NCBI GenBank assembly: GCA_044341025.1
Contig: JBIISM010000002.1
Location: 124,001-188,000, forward strand
From: JABMMZ01 sp044341025
GTDB taxonomy: Bacteria > Bacteroidota > Bacteroidia > NS11-12g > UBA955
Direction: 5' to 3'
Length of the DNA: 64,000 nt
Shown piece after piece: positions 15,661-24,394 of the stretch. The stretch's first letter is position 1, and each line of letters opens with the position of its first letter. Below the pieces are notes generated by a model. The model searched no databases. It was not told where the DNA came from and saw nothing but the letters and a program-made list of their open reading frames with translations. The translations under genes were made by a program, and so were the position numbers.

Positions 15661-16979
15661 AAATAGCAGTTGTAGGAACGGGGTATGTTGGTTTGGTTAC
15701 CGGAACCTGTTTTGCAGAAGTTGGTCTTAATGTTGTATGCATAGACATTGACCAAAAGAAAATTGATAATTTAAAACAAGGTATTTTGCCAATTTACGAG
15801 CCAGGACTAGATGAAATGGTAAAGCGCAATTTTGACAAAGGAAGATTAAGCTTTTCCACCAGCTTGAAGGACAGCATAGAGGGTTGTGAAGCTGCATTTA
15901 TTGCAGTAGGAACCCCGCCTGATGAAGATGGTAGTGCAGACTTGAAATATGTATTGGGTGTTGCGACAGAAATTGGGACTTATATGCAAGACTATATGGT
16001 GGTTGTTACCAAAAGCACTGTGCCAGTAGGAACTGCCAACAAGGTAAGAAATGCACTAAAAAATGCATTGAATGAACGTAAAAGCAATGTTGATTTTGAT
16101 GTAGCTAGCAATCCTGAATTTTTGAAGGAAGGCGCCGCAATTGACGATTTCATGAAGCCAGATAGGATTGTTATTGGTGTAGAATCTGACAAAGCGCAAG
16201 AAGTAATGAACCGCTTATATAAGCCGTTTTTGTTGAATGGGCACCCATGTATTTTCATGGATATTCCCAGTGCAGAAATGACGAAATATGCAGCAAATAG
16301 TATGTTGGCCACTAAGATTAGTTTTATGAATGACATAGCTAATTTATGTGAAATTATGGGGGCCGATGTAAACATGGTGCGCAAGGGCATAGGAAGCGAT
16401 AGCCGCATTGGTCATAAATTCATTTATCCAGGTATTGGCTATGGAGGATCTTGTTTTCCGAAAGATGTAAAAGCATTGATTAAAACGGCCGATGAACATG
16501 GTTACAGCATGCAAGTTTTAAAAGCTGTGGAGCAAGTAAATGACGGTCAAAAGCAAGTGATGTTCTCGAAATTGTCAAATTATTTTGGTTCACTAGCAGG
16601 CAAAACGATAGCCATATGGGGCTTGTCCTTTAAACCAAAAACGGATGATATGCGCGAGGCGCCAAGTTTGGTAATTATAGACGAATTATTAGCCGCGGGA
16701 GCTAAAGTTGTAGCTTACGATCCCGTGGCAATGCACGAGGCTGAACGGATTTTAGGGAATAAAATCACGTATTCAATTGATCAATATGCAACACTTGAAG
16801 GCGCTGATGCACTGGTAATAGTAACTGAATGGCCGGAATTTAGGTCACCTGATTTCGCGAAAATCGCTTCCACTTTAAAACAAAAAGCAATCTTTGACGG
16901 AAGGAATATTTATGAACCAGAAGATCTGAAAGCCTTAGGATTCCATTATGAGTGTATAGGCAGACAAAATACAAACTAA
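15657..16979 (+). CDS. ugd: UDP-glucose 6-dehydrogenase
   Basis: Ugd oxidises UDP-glucose to UDP-glucuronate with two NAD+. The 440-residue product is full length: GTGYVGLVTG (residues 7-16) binds NAD+, EFLKEGAAIDDFMKPDR (~154-170) and GIGYGGSCFPKD with the catalytic Cys266 form the active site, and WGLSFKPKTDDMREAP (~320) marks the C-terminal UDP-binding domain. Its start overlaps the aminotransferase stop (ATGA) and a UDP-glucuronate decarboxylase follows 1 nt later, so its product is probably split between UDP-xylose and amino-sugar branches. Confidence 0.95.
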   Translation: MKIAVVGTGYVGLVTGTCFAEVGLNVVCIDIDQKKIDNLKQGILPIYEPGLDEMVKRNFDKGRLSFSTSLKDSIEGCEAAFIAVGTPPDEDGSADLKYVLGVATEIGTYMQDYMVVVTKSTVPVGTANKVRNALKNALNERKSNVDFDVASNPEFLKEGAAIDDFMKPDRIVIGVESDKAQEVMNRLYKPFLLNGHPCIFMDIPSAEMTKYAANSMLATKISFMNDIANLCEIMGADVNMVRKGIGSDSRIGHKFIYPGIGYGGSCFPKDVKALIKTADEHGYSMQVLKAVEQVNDGQKQVMFSKLSNYFGSLAGKTIAIWGLSFKPKTDDMREAPSLVIIDELLAAGAKVVAYDPVAMHEAERILGNKITYSIDQYATLEGADALVIVTEWPEFRSPDFAKIASTLKQKAIFDGRNIYEPEDLKALGFHYECIGRQNTN

Positions 16980-16980
16980 T

Positions 16981-17973
16981 ATGACACAGAAAAGAGTATT
17001 AATAACTGGAGCGGCTGGATTTTTAGGTTCTCACCTTTGCGACCGTTTCATTAAAGAAGGCTGCCATGTAATGGCAATGGACAATTTGATTACAGGCGAC
17101 CTTAGAAACATTGAGCATTTATTTAAATTAAAAGAATTTGAATTTTACCACCATGACGTTTCGAAATTTGTTCATGTACCAGGAAACTTAGATTATATAT
17201 TGCATTTTGCATCACCTGCAAGTCCTATAGATTATTTAAAAATTCCAATTCAAACATTAAAAGTTGGTTCTTTGGGAACGCATAATTTATTGGGTTTGGC
17301 CAAAGCTAAAAACGCAAGGATTTTAGTTGCATCTACCAGTGAAGTTTATGGTGATCCTATGGTTCATCCTCAAACAGAAGACTATTGGGGTAATGTAAAC
17401 CCAGTTGGGCCTAGAGGTGTTTACGATGAGGCTAAACGTTTTCAAGAAGCTATAACAATGGCTTACCATACTTACCATGGTGTAGAAACAAGAATTATAA
17501 GGATATTCAACACCTATGGTCCTAGAATGCGCTTAAACGACGGTAGGGTATTGCCAGCGTTTATAGGTCAAGCGCTAAGAGGTCAAGATTTGACGGCCTT
17601 TGGAGACGGTTCTCAAACAAGGTCTTTTTGTTATGTAGATGATTTGGTTGAGGGTATTTATAGATTGTTGTTGAGCGATTGCTCTACACCAGTAAATATT
17701 GGAAATCCAGATGAAATTACCATCAATGATTTTGCCCAAGAGATTATTAAATTAACGGGGACCAATCAAAAAGTAATATACAAAGATTTGCCAATGGATG
17801 ATCCTAAGCAAAGACAGCCGGACATTGGTAAGGCCAGAGAAATTTTGGGCTGGGAACCAAAGGTTAGTCGCCAAGAAGGCCTGAAGATTACCTATGAATA
17901 TTTTCAGTCATTGCCGAAAGAACGTTTGTATGAAGAGCCTCACGGAAGAGACTTCTCACTGAATAGCAAGTAA
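16981..17973 (+). CDS. UDP-glucuronate decarboxylase (UDP-xylose synthase)
   Basis: This SDR-family enzyme uses bound NAD+ to convert UDP-glucuronate to UDP-xylose. The 330-residue protein has GAAGFLGSHLCD (residues 9-20), LHFASPASP (~77), TSEVYGDPMVHPQ (~116) and the catalytic YDEAK (YxxxK, ~148) embedded in the decarboxylase-type GPRGVYDEAKRFQEA. The motif RIFNTYGPRM follows. Family length and motifs favour decarboxylase over plain epimerase. It is the last gene of the operon and is followed at once by a strong terminator. Confidence 0.92.
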   Translation: MTQKRVLITGAAGFLGSHLCDRFIKEGCHVMAMDNLITGDLRNIEHLFKLKEFEFYHHDVSKFVHVPGNLDYILHFASPASPIDYLKIPIQTLKVGSLGTHNLLGLAKAKNARILVASTSEVYGDPMVHPQTEDYWGNVNPVGPRGVYDEAKRFQEAITMAYHTYHGVETRIIRIFNTYGPRMRLNDGRVLPAFIGQALRGQDLTAFGDGSQTRSFCYVDDLVEGIYRLLLSDCSTPVNIGNPDEITINDFAQEIIKLTGTNQKVIYKDLPMDDPKQRQPDIGKAREILGWEPKVSRQEGLKITYEYFQSLPKERLYEEPHGRDFSLNSK

Positions 17974-17984
17974 AAGATAATTTT

Positions 17985-18013
17985 AAAAGAGGATTTTAAA
18001 ATCCTCTTTTTTT
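17985..18013. terminator. Bidirectional terminator between convergent genes
   Basis: An 11-bp inverted repeat (AAAAGAGGATT at 17985-17995, AATCCTCTTTT at 18000-18010) with a 4-nt loop is flanked by A- and T-runs. It serves the sugar-nucleotide operon and probably the convergent minus-strand gene, whose stop codon lies at 18012-18014. Confidence 0.85.
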
Positions 18014-19433
18014 AGAAAGGTTTTCTGAAAGTAATGCCCATTTGCAAGTCGCGCATATTCACTGCATATTGGTTTGAATTGACTTCCCAAGGGTTTAAAT
18101 ACATTTGCAAACCAGTGTAAACACCTATTTGACCAATGTCGTTAAAGTTTGTGTAAAGTGATAGATTGGCATTTAATGAAGCCGAATACTGGGTTGAATT
18201 TCTTTCTTTTACACTATTGCCCCAAATCATATTTAAATGCTCTGTATTGTGGCTGTTGATCATTGAGAAACCGCCACCTAAGCCATAAGACATAAAGGTA
18301 GATTCTGAGATTTTATGTTCAGCACTTAATCTAAAAGGAACAGTTAAAATATGGTACTTGTTGTTAACGGCTAAAGAAAAGTTAGAAGCCGCCAAATAGT
18401 AAGTCGTGTCGTTGCCATAGATAACTTTCAAGAGGATTTGAGTATATTGGTTAATTCTGCCAGTATTGTCTCGCGCAGCAATGTCGTAACTGCTTTCGTT
18501 TAGTTTTATTTCTTCAGTGCGCAGGCTGTAGTTTAAACCAGTTTCAAAAATGAAGCGTTGGTTTTTGCCGAATTTAAGTGCATAGTGAGCGAAGGCTTGA
18601 AATCCGCTGCCATTGCTGCTAAGTCTATCTTTGTTATCCCATAGATGTTTGTGCACCCATGCTTGAGAGTCTTGGTTTACTTTGATGCTGTTTATGGCCA
18701 ATTGTGGTCCAAGCCCTATAGTGAACCATCTCTTTGATGTAAAATCACTGGTCTTTGGTGGCTTGTTTGAATTCGGTTTTTGGGCCTTAATCGGGTTTTT
18801 AACCTTAAGGTCTAAACTATAACTTTCTTCCAGAGCGAAAGGTTTGAAGAAATTTGGGAACCAAGAAAATCTAAAAAAGTTCAGCATGTCTAATTCCCCA
18901 AAATCATTATTTTCAACAATAGGAGCAGAATTGCTAAGTGCAATTACTGTATTGTTGTTGTCTCCCTTATATGAATTTTGCTGGTTCACAGGCGTTATAC
19001 TTAAAGACTCACTAATTTTCCTATTGCTTCTGTTGCTTGCAGAAGCCTTTATGATGCCATTCTTTTCGCGGCGCTGTTGAATGGTATTGATGTTTGACTC
19101 ACGGTTTGCTAATTCAATAGTTTGAGTTTTTGCTTTGTTGTTTTTGTAGCTAACGCTTTCTACTTTGCTTGCAGTATTTGGATTACTGGCTGTTATAGGT
19201 TCAATTGCAAATGTTTCAATTGCTGCGGCTTCTTGGGTTGTCGTTTTTTGATTTTCTACCCATACAATACCAACTGTTACAGCGATAATAGCAGGCAATA
19301 GCCAGTACCAAAAAGGTGTTTTAGCCTTTGGCTCAAGCTTAGATGAGATATTTGCCCATAACTCTTCCCTAGGCGGTAAATTCTCGTCTTTAAAAGCTGA
19401 TTTTAATCTGTTGTCAAATTCTTCTGGACTCAT
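18012..19433 (-). CDS. Anti-sigma-like membrane protein with outer-membrane-type C-terminus
   Basis: The 473-residue protein begins with a ~40-residue region typical of the proteins encoded after Bacteroidota ECF sigma factors (PEEFDNRLKSAFKDENLPPREELWANISSKL), then one membrane helix (FWYWLLPAIIAVTVGIVWV, ~42-60), a long Asn/Ser/Lys-rich periplasmic stretch, and from ~230 to the end a region of alternating strands ending in LQMGITFRKPF, like an outer-membrane beta-barrel or OmpA-like barrel. The ORF overlaps the upstream sigma-factor gene by 20 nt, so the two are translationally coupled. It could sense an envelope state and hold the sigma factor; the way an inner-membrane helix and barrel-like domain coexist is unclear. 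Confidence 0.7.
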   Translation of the reverse strand: MSPEEFDNRLKSAFKDENLPPREELWANISSKLEPKAKTPFWYWLLPAIIAVTVGIVWVENQKTTTQEAAAIETFAIEPITASNPNTASKVESVSYKNNKAKTQTIELANRESNINTIQQRREKNGIIKASASNRSNRKISESLSITPVNQQNSYKGDNNNTVIALSNSAPIVENNDFGELDMLNFFRFSWFPNFFKPFALEESYSLDLKVKNPIKAQKPNSNKPPKTSDFTSKRWFTIGLGPQLAINSIKVNQDSQAWVHKHLWDNKDRLSSNGSGFQAFAHYALKFGKNQRFIFETGLNYSLRTEEIKLNESSYDIAARDNTGRINQYTQILLKVIYGNDTTYYLAASNFSLAVNNKYHILTVPFRLSAEHKISESTFMSYGLGGGFSMINSHNTEHLNMIWGNSVKERNSTQYSASLNANLSLYTNFNDIGQIGVYTGLQMYLNPWEVNSNQYAVNMRDLQMGITFRKPF

Positions 19434-19971
19434 GTTTCTTTATTTCCTTGTTATACAGTTGCCATAACATACTTCTTGCTCTTGTAAGTGAGCTTCTAGA
19501 AGTGCTTTCTGGCATGTTTAGTTTTTCTGATATTTCTTTATGGCTAAAACCGTCAATTGTATACAGCATTAAAACGATTTTGTAATTTTCTGGTAATTTT
19601 TCTAAAAGAAGCATTACCAATTCTGAATCAAATTTTTCAGGTGCCTCCTGATTAATTTCAGGGAACTGTTTTGTTTGGTCGTCTATGCTTACCTGCAACG
19701 CAAGACGTTTTAATGAGCGCAATTTGTTGATAGACTCGTTGATAAAAATGCGGGTCATCCAAGTCTCTAAGCTGCTTTGAAAACTGAAGTTATTAAGGTG
19801 GGTATACACCTTAATAAATGCTTCTTGAAATGCATCTTCGGCCAAATCGAGGTCTTTCAAATACCTTTTGCTTACAGCCAACATTTTTCCTGAAAAGCGA
19901 TTATACAATGCCTCTTGCGATAACCTGTCGCCTTTGATGCAACCCTCTATAAGCTGTTTTTCGGAGAACAT
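19414..19971 (-). CDS. ECF-type RNA polymerase sigma-70 factor
   Basis: This 185-residue sigma factor has region 2 (EALYNRFSGKMLAVSKRYLKD, DAFQEAFIKVYTHLNNF, ETWMTRIFINESINKLR) and region 4 (LPENYKIVLMLYTIDGFSHKEISEKLNMPESTSRSSLTRAR, a helix-turn-helix), with no region 3, as in extracytoplasmic-function sigma factors. The ATG at 19971 is preferred to the GTG at 19980. It directs RNA polymerase to a specific regulon, probably including its own operon, and is expected to be inhibited by the overlapping downstream membrane protein. Confidence 0.92.
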   Translation of the reverse strand: MFSEKQLIEGCIKGDRLSQEALYNRFSGKMLAVSKRYLKDLDLAEDAFQEAFIKVYTHLNNFSFQSSLETWMTRIFINESINKLRSLKRLALQVSIDDQTKQFPEINQEAPEKFDSELVMLLLEKLPENYKIVLMLYTIDGFSHKEISEKLNMPESTSRSSLTRARSMLWQLYNKEIKKHESRRI

Positions 19972-19994
19972 TGTAAGCACTGTTACCTCTTAGA

Positions 19995-20002
19995 CAAAGA
20001 TA
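19995..20002 (-). promoter_or_regulatory. -7 promoter element of the sigma factor gene
   Basis: TATCTTTG on the minus strand is a perfect TAnnTTTG element, 23 nt before the ATG at 19971. Confidence 0.5.
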
Positions 20003-20026
20003 TCTAGAAATATGCTGCAAGAAAAG

Positions 20027-20746
20027 TTAAATTATTTGGAGAATTTTTCCAAAGCCTACTTTTAGGCGAAATTTAAAGAATGATTCATCGCCTCGAATGT
20101 CAATTCTTTCTATCTTATATGGGTCCTTTAAAGGCAATTTATTTATTCGGTTCCCTATGCGAAAAGCGCAAACAATCCCTGAATTTTGAAAGGCTAATTT
20201 TAAGGCGTCAAATTCGGTTTTATTTCGTTTTGGGTAAGCCCCATAAGTGTAAGCCCAAGCTGCTAAAGTTTTGTGTTTAAACGCGCCCATTTGCTTCACC
20301 GATTCAATAATTTCAAGCGTTCTTTGTTCGGGGCTTAAATCCATTAAATTATCATGTTTTAAGCCATGGTGGGCAAAGTCAACTAAATTGACCATATTTA
20401 AAATTTGTTCTTCGCTTAAAAAGGCTTGTTCGATAGAATCATGACTCGTCTTTTTTCCAATGAAACCATTGACGGTAAATATTGTAAAAGGAATGTTAAG
20501 CGTTTCAAATATTGGGTAGGCAAGTGTAAAGTTGTTTTCATAGCCATCATCGAAAGTGATTAAAATTGCCTTGTCTGGAAGAGCGGTTCCATTTTTAATG
20601 TGTCCGAGTAAGTGGCTTAGCTTAATGGGTACATATTTTGATTTTATGTAAAGTAATTGTTCTTTTAATTGCGCACTAGATACACAAAGAAAGTTGCGGT
20701 TTTTTTCATCAACTTTATGGTACATTAAAACACGAAGTGTATTCAT
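20027..20746 (-). CDS. Polysaccharide deacetylase (NodB-like)
   Basis: The 239-residue protein is a carbohydrate esterase family 4-type deacetylase that removes N- or O-acetyl groups from glycans. Visible motifs are LMYHKVDEK at the start, ITFDDGYENN (motif 1, catalytic base and metal Asp), FAHHGLKHDNLMDL (motif 2, metal His residues) and AWAYTYGAYPKRN. It has no signal peptide. The ATG at 20746 is chosen because it overlaps the stop of the preceding glycosyltransferase (ATGA); the frame runs further upstream, but only inside that gene. Together the pair suggest assembly and trimming of a surface glycan or LPS core. Confidence 0.88.
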   Translation of the reverse strand: MNTLRVLMYHKVDEKNRNFLCVSSAQLKEQLLYIKSKYVPIKLSHLLGHIKNGTALPDKAILITFDDGYENNFTLAYPIFETLNIPFTIFTVNGFIGKKTSHDSIEQAFLSEEQILNMVNLVDFAHHGLKHDNLMDLSPEQRTLEIIESVKQMGAFKHKTLAAWAYTYGAYPKRNKTEFDALKLAFQNSGIVCAFRIGNRINKLPLKDPYKIERIDIRGDESFFKFRLKVGFGKILQII

Positions 20747-21486
20747 TTTTTCTGATTCAATTCGTATAGTTTTAAATACTTTACCGTATGATACCAAGCA
20801 TTGAGATAAGACCAAATAAAGCCTTCTTTTCCGTTCAGGATATTGCCGTAAAAAAAATAATGTTTTACAAAATAAATGGGAAATGAAACGATACATAAAA
20901 TCAATGATCGGGTTTTGCCCTTTTCTTTGAGTTTTAGAGCACCTGCTTGTGTGTAGCGATTGAGTTTTTGGAAATAGTGTTCAAGGTTTTTGTAGCTGTA
21001 ATGTAAAATTTTTCCTTTTAAACGCAAGGTTCTCCCTGATGTAATTACTTTTTCATGAACCACTGCATCATTAAAGTTTCCTTTCGTTTTATCGAATAAA
21101 CGCAAATGCGGATAATTACTTTCCTTCCCATACTTAAACACTTTTCCTAAAAAGACATGTTGAATTGGCAGCTCATAGGCTGAGACCTCTTTAATCACTT
21201 TTAAGGATAGAATCTCCTGTATGAGTGCGTCTTCCATTACCTCATCGGCATCTAGGTTTAAGACCCATGCATGCTGTGTTTGGGAAACTGCAAATTGTTT
21301 CTGAGTGCCAAATCCGTCGAATCCTCTTTGAAAAACTTTGGCACCAAATGAGGCCGCAATTTCAGCTGTTTGATCACTGCTGCAATCATCTATGAGTACA
21401 ATATCATCACACCAATGCAATTTAGGCAAAGACCGTTTTAGGTTTTCTGCTTCATTCTTTGCAATGATAATAACTGAAATTTGCAT
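20743..21486 (-). CDS. Family 2 glycosyltransferase (WaaE/KdtX-like)
   Basis: This 247-residue GT-A fold glycosyltransferase has ISVIIIAKNEAENL at the N-terminus, IVLIDDCSSDQTAEIA, and the metal-binding NLDADEVM (~residues 76-83). The later ESNYPHLRLFDK and VVHEKV motifs are typical of LPS-core enzymes of the WaaE/KdtX type. It probably acts on the cytoplasmic face of the inner membrane in LPS core synthesis; the sugar is unknown. It is coupled to the polysaccharide deacetylase by a 4-nt overlap. Confidence 0.88.
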   Translation of the reverse strand: MQISVIIIAKNEAENLKRSLPKLHWCDDIVLIDDCSSDQTAEIAASFGAKVFQRGFDGFGTQKQFAVSQTQHAWVLNLDADEVMEDALIQEILSLKVIKEVSAYELPIQHVFLGKVFKYGKESNYPHLRLFDKTKGNFNDAVVHEKVITSGRTLRLKGKILHYSYKNLEHYFQKLNRYTQAGALKLKEKGKTRSLILCIVSFPIYFVKHYFFYGNILNGKEGFIWSYLNAWYHTVKYLKLYELNQKK

Positions 21487-21490
21487 GCAA

Positions 21491-21498
21491 CAAATATA
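21491..21498 (-). promoter_or_regulatory. -7 promoter element of the glycosyltransferase gene
   Basis: TATATTTG on the minus strand ends only 4 nt before the ATG at 21486; initiation at the usual distance would place the transcript start on or beside the start codon. Confidence 0.6.
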
Positions 21499-21516
21499 TT
21501 GAATTGACTTGATATT

Positions 21517-23376
21517 TTAGACTTCAGATAACTCAAGCCAACGGTCACTTTTGCGGCTAATCAGTTTGTCTAAATCTGAAATTTCATCAGCCCATTGGGT
21601 TAAAACCACATGGTCGGTTGTTCCACTCACCATTAAAGCGTTTAGTTCTGTCTTGCGCGCTTCAAAGGACTCAATTTCTTTTTCAATTGTTTCGAGTTCT
21701 TTTTGTTCCTTAAAGCTTAGTTTCTTTTTTGCCGTTGGTATTTCTGCTGTTTTTATCTCAGTAGATTTCGGTGCAATTTCAGGTGTTGCAAGAATTTGAT
21801 CGGCTTCCTCTCTATAATCTGTATAGTTGCCATAATAGTCGAGGATGTTGCCGTTCTCTTGGAATACAAATAAGTGTTCAACCAATTTGTCCATAAAGTA
21901 TCTGTCGTGCGATACCAAAAGCAAGCAACCATCAAATCCTACTAAGAAGTCTTCCAAAATATTGAGCGTATCAATGTCCAGGTCGTTGGTTGGCTCATCG
22001 AGAATAAGAAAATTTGGGTTGCCAACTAGTACTTTCAAAAGTTGCAATCTTCTGCGTTCACCTCCACTAAGTTTTGCCACCGGGGTGTGCTGCATAGAGG
22101 GTGGAAACAAAAACATGTCCAAAAGCTTTGAAACGCTAACTTGTTCTCCATTTCCCAGGGTAACATATTCTGCAATTTGTTTTACCTCTTCAATAATTCT
22201 ATTGTTATCGTTTAGATCATTGCTGTGTTGGGTATAATATCCGATTTTTAAAGTTGGTCCGTGAATAACTTCTCCACCTGTAGGTTTTAGTTCGCCAGTG
22301 AGCAAATCCAATAGTGTTGATTTTCCAACACCATTTTTCCCAACAACGCCAATTCGGTCATTCTTCTTAAACAAGTATGAGAAATCATTTACCAGGCAAT
22401 TGCTGCCAAAATTCATTGATACATGTTCAGCTTCAATAATTTTATTGCCCAAACGGCTGGTGCGCACAGAAATTTCGATTTCTTTTTTTGAAAGGTCAAC
22501 ACTTGCCTTGTCTTTTAATTCATAGAAAGCCTCAATTCTGCTTTTAGATTTCGTTCCCCTTGCTCTTGGCATACGTCGCATCCATTCCAATTCTTTGCTC
22601 ATTAAGTTGCGTGCTCTAGCCACCTCCGTAGCAAAAACGGCTTCTCTTTGGCTCTTCTTTTCTAGATAGTAAGCATAATTACCATTGTGAATGTATAATT
22701 TACCGCGTTCTAATTCTAAAATATGGGTGGCCACATTGTCAAGAAAGTATCGATCGTGCGTTACCATAATTAAAGAAATATTATGGGCATTTAACAAATT
22801 TTCTAGCCATTCAATTGCTTGCAAATCCAAATGGTTGGTAGGTTCGTCTAAGATTAATACATCGGGTTGTTGAATAAGCAATTGCGCGAGGGCAACTCTT
22901 TTTTTCTGTCCACCACTAAGGCTATCGTTTCTTTGTTTTAAGTTATGTATACCAAGCTTGCCTAAAATTTGAGCTGCTTTTTGTTCAAAATCCCAAGCAT
23001 TAAAACGTTCCATTTCTTCTAAAATGTGTTGCATTTTATCGGCAGGGTAGTCCATGTCAACAATGGCTTTTTCGTATTCTTTAACCAAATTAAGAACTGG
23101 GTTGCTGTCGCTGAAAAGGCTTTCTTCAATGGTTTTATTCGGGTCAAGTTCGGGCTCTTGTGGAAGGTAGCCAAAGATCAAACCTTTGGTTTTTCCAACT
23201 TCGCCCCCATCTGGGAGTATTTGGCCACAGATCACTTTAAGAAGGGTAGATTTTCCTGTTCCATTGCTTCCTACTAAAGCAAGTTTTTCGCCTTTGGCTA
23301 AGCCAAAACTAATTTCTTTAAACAACCATCTTTCGGTATACGCTTTAGAAATATTCGCCGCTGATATCAGATTCAT
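21517..23376 (-). CDS. ABC-F family ATPase (Uup-like)
   Basis: ABC-F proteins are soluble twin-ATPase factors that act on the ribosome. The 619-residue protein has two ABC domains: first with ALVGSNGTGKST (Walker A, ~40), LSGGQKKRVALAQLL and DVLILDEPTNHLDL; second with VVGKNGVGKST, LSGGERRRLQLLKVL and FLILDEPTNDLDID. A linker (RMPRARGTKSKSRIEAF) joins them, and a C-terminal charged helix pair (KEQKELETIEKEIESFEARKT) resembles the Uup C-terminal DNA/RNA-binding coiled coil. No membrane segment is present. The ATG at 23376 is chosen because the in-frame TTG at 23388 falls in the -7 element. Confidence 0.92.
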   Translation of the reverse strand: MNLISAANISKAYTERWLFKEISFGLAKGEKLALVGSNGTGKSTLLKVICGQILPDGGEVGKTKGLIFGYLPQEPELDPNKTIEESLFSDSNPVLNLVKEYEKAIVDMDYPADKMQHILEEMERFNAWDFEQKAAQILGKLGIHNLKQRNDSLSGGQKKRVALAQLLIQQPDVLILDEPTNHLDLQAIEWLENLLNAHNISLIMVTHDRYFLDNVATHILELERGKLYIHNGNYAYYLEKKSQREAVFATEVARARNLMSKELEWMRRMPRARGTKSKSRIEAFYELKDKASVDLSKKEIEISVRTSRLGNKIIEAEHVSMNFGSNCLVNDFSYLFKKNDRIGVVGKNGVGKSTLLDLLTGELKPTGGEVIHGPTLKIGYYTQHSNDLNDNNRIIEEVKQIAEYVTLGNGEQVSVSKLLDMFLFPPSMQHTPVAKLSGGERRRLQLLKVLVGNPNFLILDEPTNDLDIDTLNILEDFLVGFDGCLLLVSHDRYFMDKLVEHLFVFQENGNILDYYGNYTDYREEADQILATPEIAPKSTEIKTAEIPTAKKKLSFKEQKELETIEKEIESFEARKTELNALMVSGTTDHVVLTQWADEISDLDKLISRKSDRWLELSEV

Positions 23377-23385
23377 TTTATCGTG

Positions 23386-23393
23386 CAAAGGTA
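23386..23393 (-). promoter_or_regulatory. -7 promoter element of the ABC-F gene
   Basis: TACCTTTG on the minus strand matches TAnnTTTG and ends 9 nt before the ATG at 23376; it overlaps the alternative TTG start at 23388. Confidence 0.55.
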
Positions 23394-23465
23394 GTCTAAA
23401 AATCGTGCTTTACTTACCATAAGAACTTTGGTTTTCTTAATTAATCTCAGCATTTTTGCATTTGT

Positions 23466-24329
23466 ATGGTAATATATAATCCAAAAGATTGGTGGAAGTT
23501 GATTTTAAGCTTCCCTAAAAGTGATACTTTCCGAATAATGTTGCCCGGTATTGTTGGTATAGCAGTTTACACCTTTGCAATTGTTTATACAGAAAGGGAA
23601 CTTATACATGCACAATTTAACAACACAACAACGATTCATGCAATGGTGGGTTTTGTGCTTTCTATGCTTTTGGTTTTTCGAACCAATACGGCCTATGATC
23701 GATGGTGGGAAGGTCGAAAAGCCTGGGGCGGATTTGTAAACAGTTCTAGAAATTTGGCCATTAAACTAAGTGCTATCATTAAAGATGCTGATGACAGGAA
23801 AAGATTGAAGATTTTGATCCAGAATTTTATCAGCAGCAGCAAGTCACATTTGCGTTCGGGAGTTACTAAAAATGATCTAATTGTATCAGATAAATATCCT
23901 GTTGAAGAAATTTTAACAGCCAAACATGTGCCCAATTATTTGATGAAGAAATTGGTGTATGAATTGAATGGGTATTTAGAAAGCGGACAAATAAGTTCAA
24001 CCCAAATGCTAATGATAAATTCTGAGATTCAGTCGTTTTCTGATAATTTGGGGGTTTGTGAGCGGATTAAAAAGACCCCAATTCCATACTCTTATAGCAT
24101 CTTTCTTAAAAAAATACTTTTTATTTACATTGCGTCGATGCCATTCGGTTTTGCTATGGAGTTTGGTTATTGGTCAATCTTTATAGTGTCCATGTTGTTT
24201 TATATTTTTGCGAGCATTGAACTAATAGCTGAAGAAATTGAGGATCCATTTGGTTACGATGACAACGATTTACCCACCGATCAAATTTCAGAAGTGATCA
24301 AACAAGATCTCGATGAAATAATGGCATAA
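23466..24329 (+). CDS. Bestrophin family anion channel
   Basis: The 287-residue membrane protein belongs to the bacterial bestrophin-like (UPF0187) family, pentameric ion channels. The hallmark segment is RTNTAYDRWWEGRKAWG (~residues 76-92) after a first hydrophobic pair (IMLPGIVGIAVYTFAIVY, HAMVGFVLSMLLVF). Two further membrane helices lie at ~215-262 (IPYSYSIFLKKILFIYIASM, SIFIVSMLFYIFASIELI) followed by the conserved acidic EEIEDPFGYDDNDLP. Transport direction and ion are not deducible. Confidence 0.92.
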   Translation: MVIYNPKDWWKLILSFPKSDTFRIMLPGIVGIAVYTFAIVYTERELIHAQFNNTTTIHAMVGFVLSMLLVFRTNTAYDRWWEGRKAWGGFVNSSRNLAIKLSAIIKDADDRKRLKILIQNFISSSKSHLRSGVTKNDLIVSDKYPVEEILTAKHVPNYLMKKLVYELNGYLESGQISSTQMLMINSEIQSFSDNLGVCERIKKTPIPYSYSIFLKKILFIYIASMPFGFAMEFGYWSIFIVSMLFYIFASIELIAEEIEDPFGYDDNDLPTDQISEVIKQDLDEIMA

Positions 24330-24365
24330 ATGGTTTAATTCCATAATGGAAACAAATTATTAGCT

Positions 24366-24373
24366 TAATTTTG
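24366..24373 (+). promoter_or_regulatory. -7 promoter element before the LTA-synthase-like gene
   Basis: TAATTTTG matches TAnnTTTG and ends 21 nt before the TTG start at 24395. Confidence 0.45.
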
Positions 24374-24394
24374 GCTTTTTAAAATCAAGTCTTT

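Noticed and set aside
23377..23388. Upstream TTG start for the ABC-F gene
   Set aside because: It lies within the TACCTTTG -7 element, so it would not be in the transcript; the ATG at 23376 fits.
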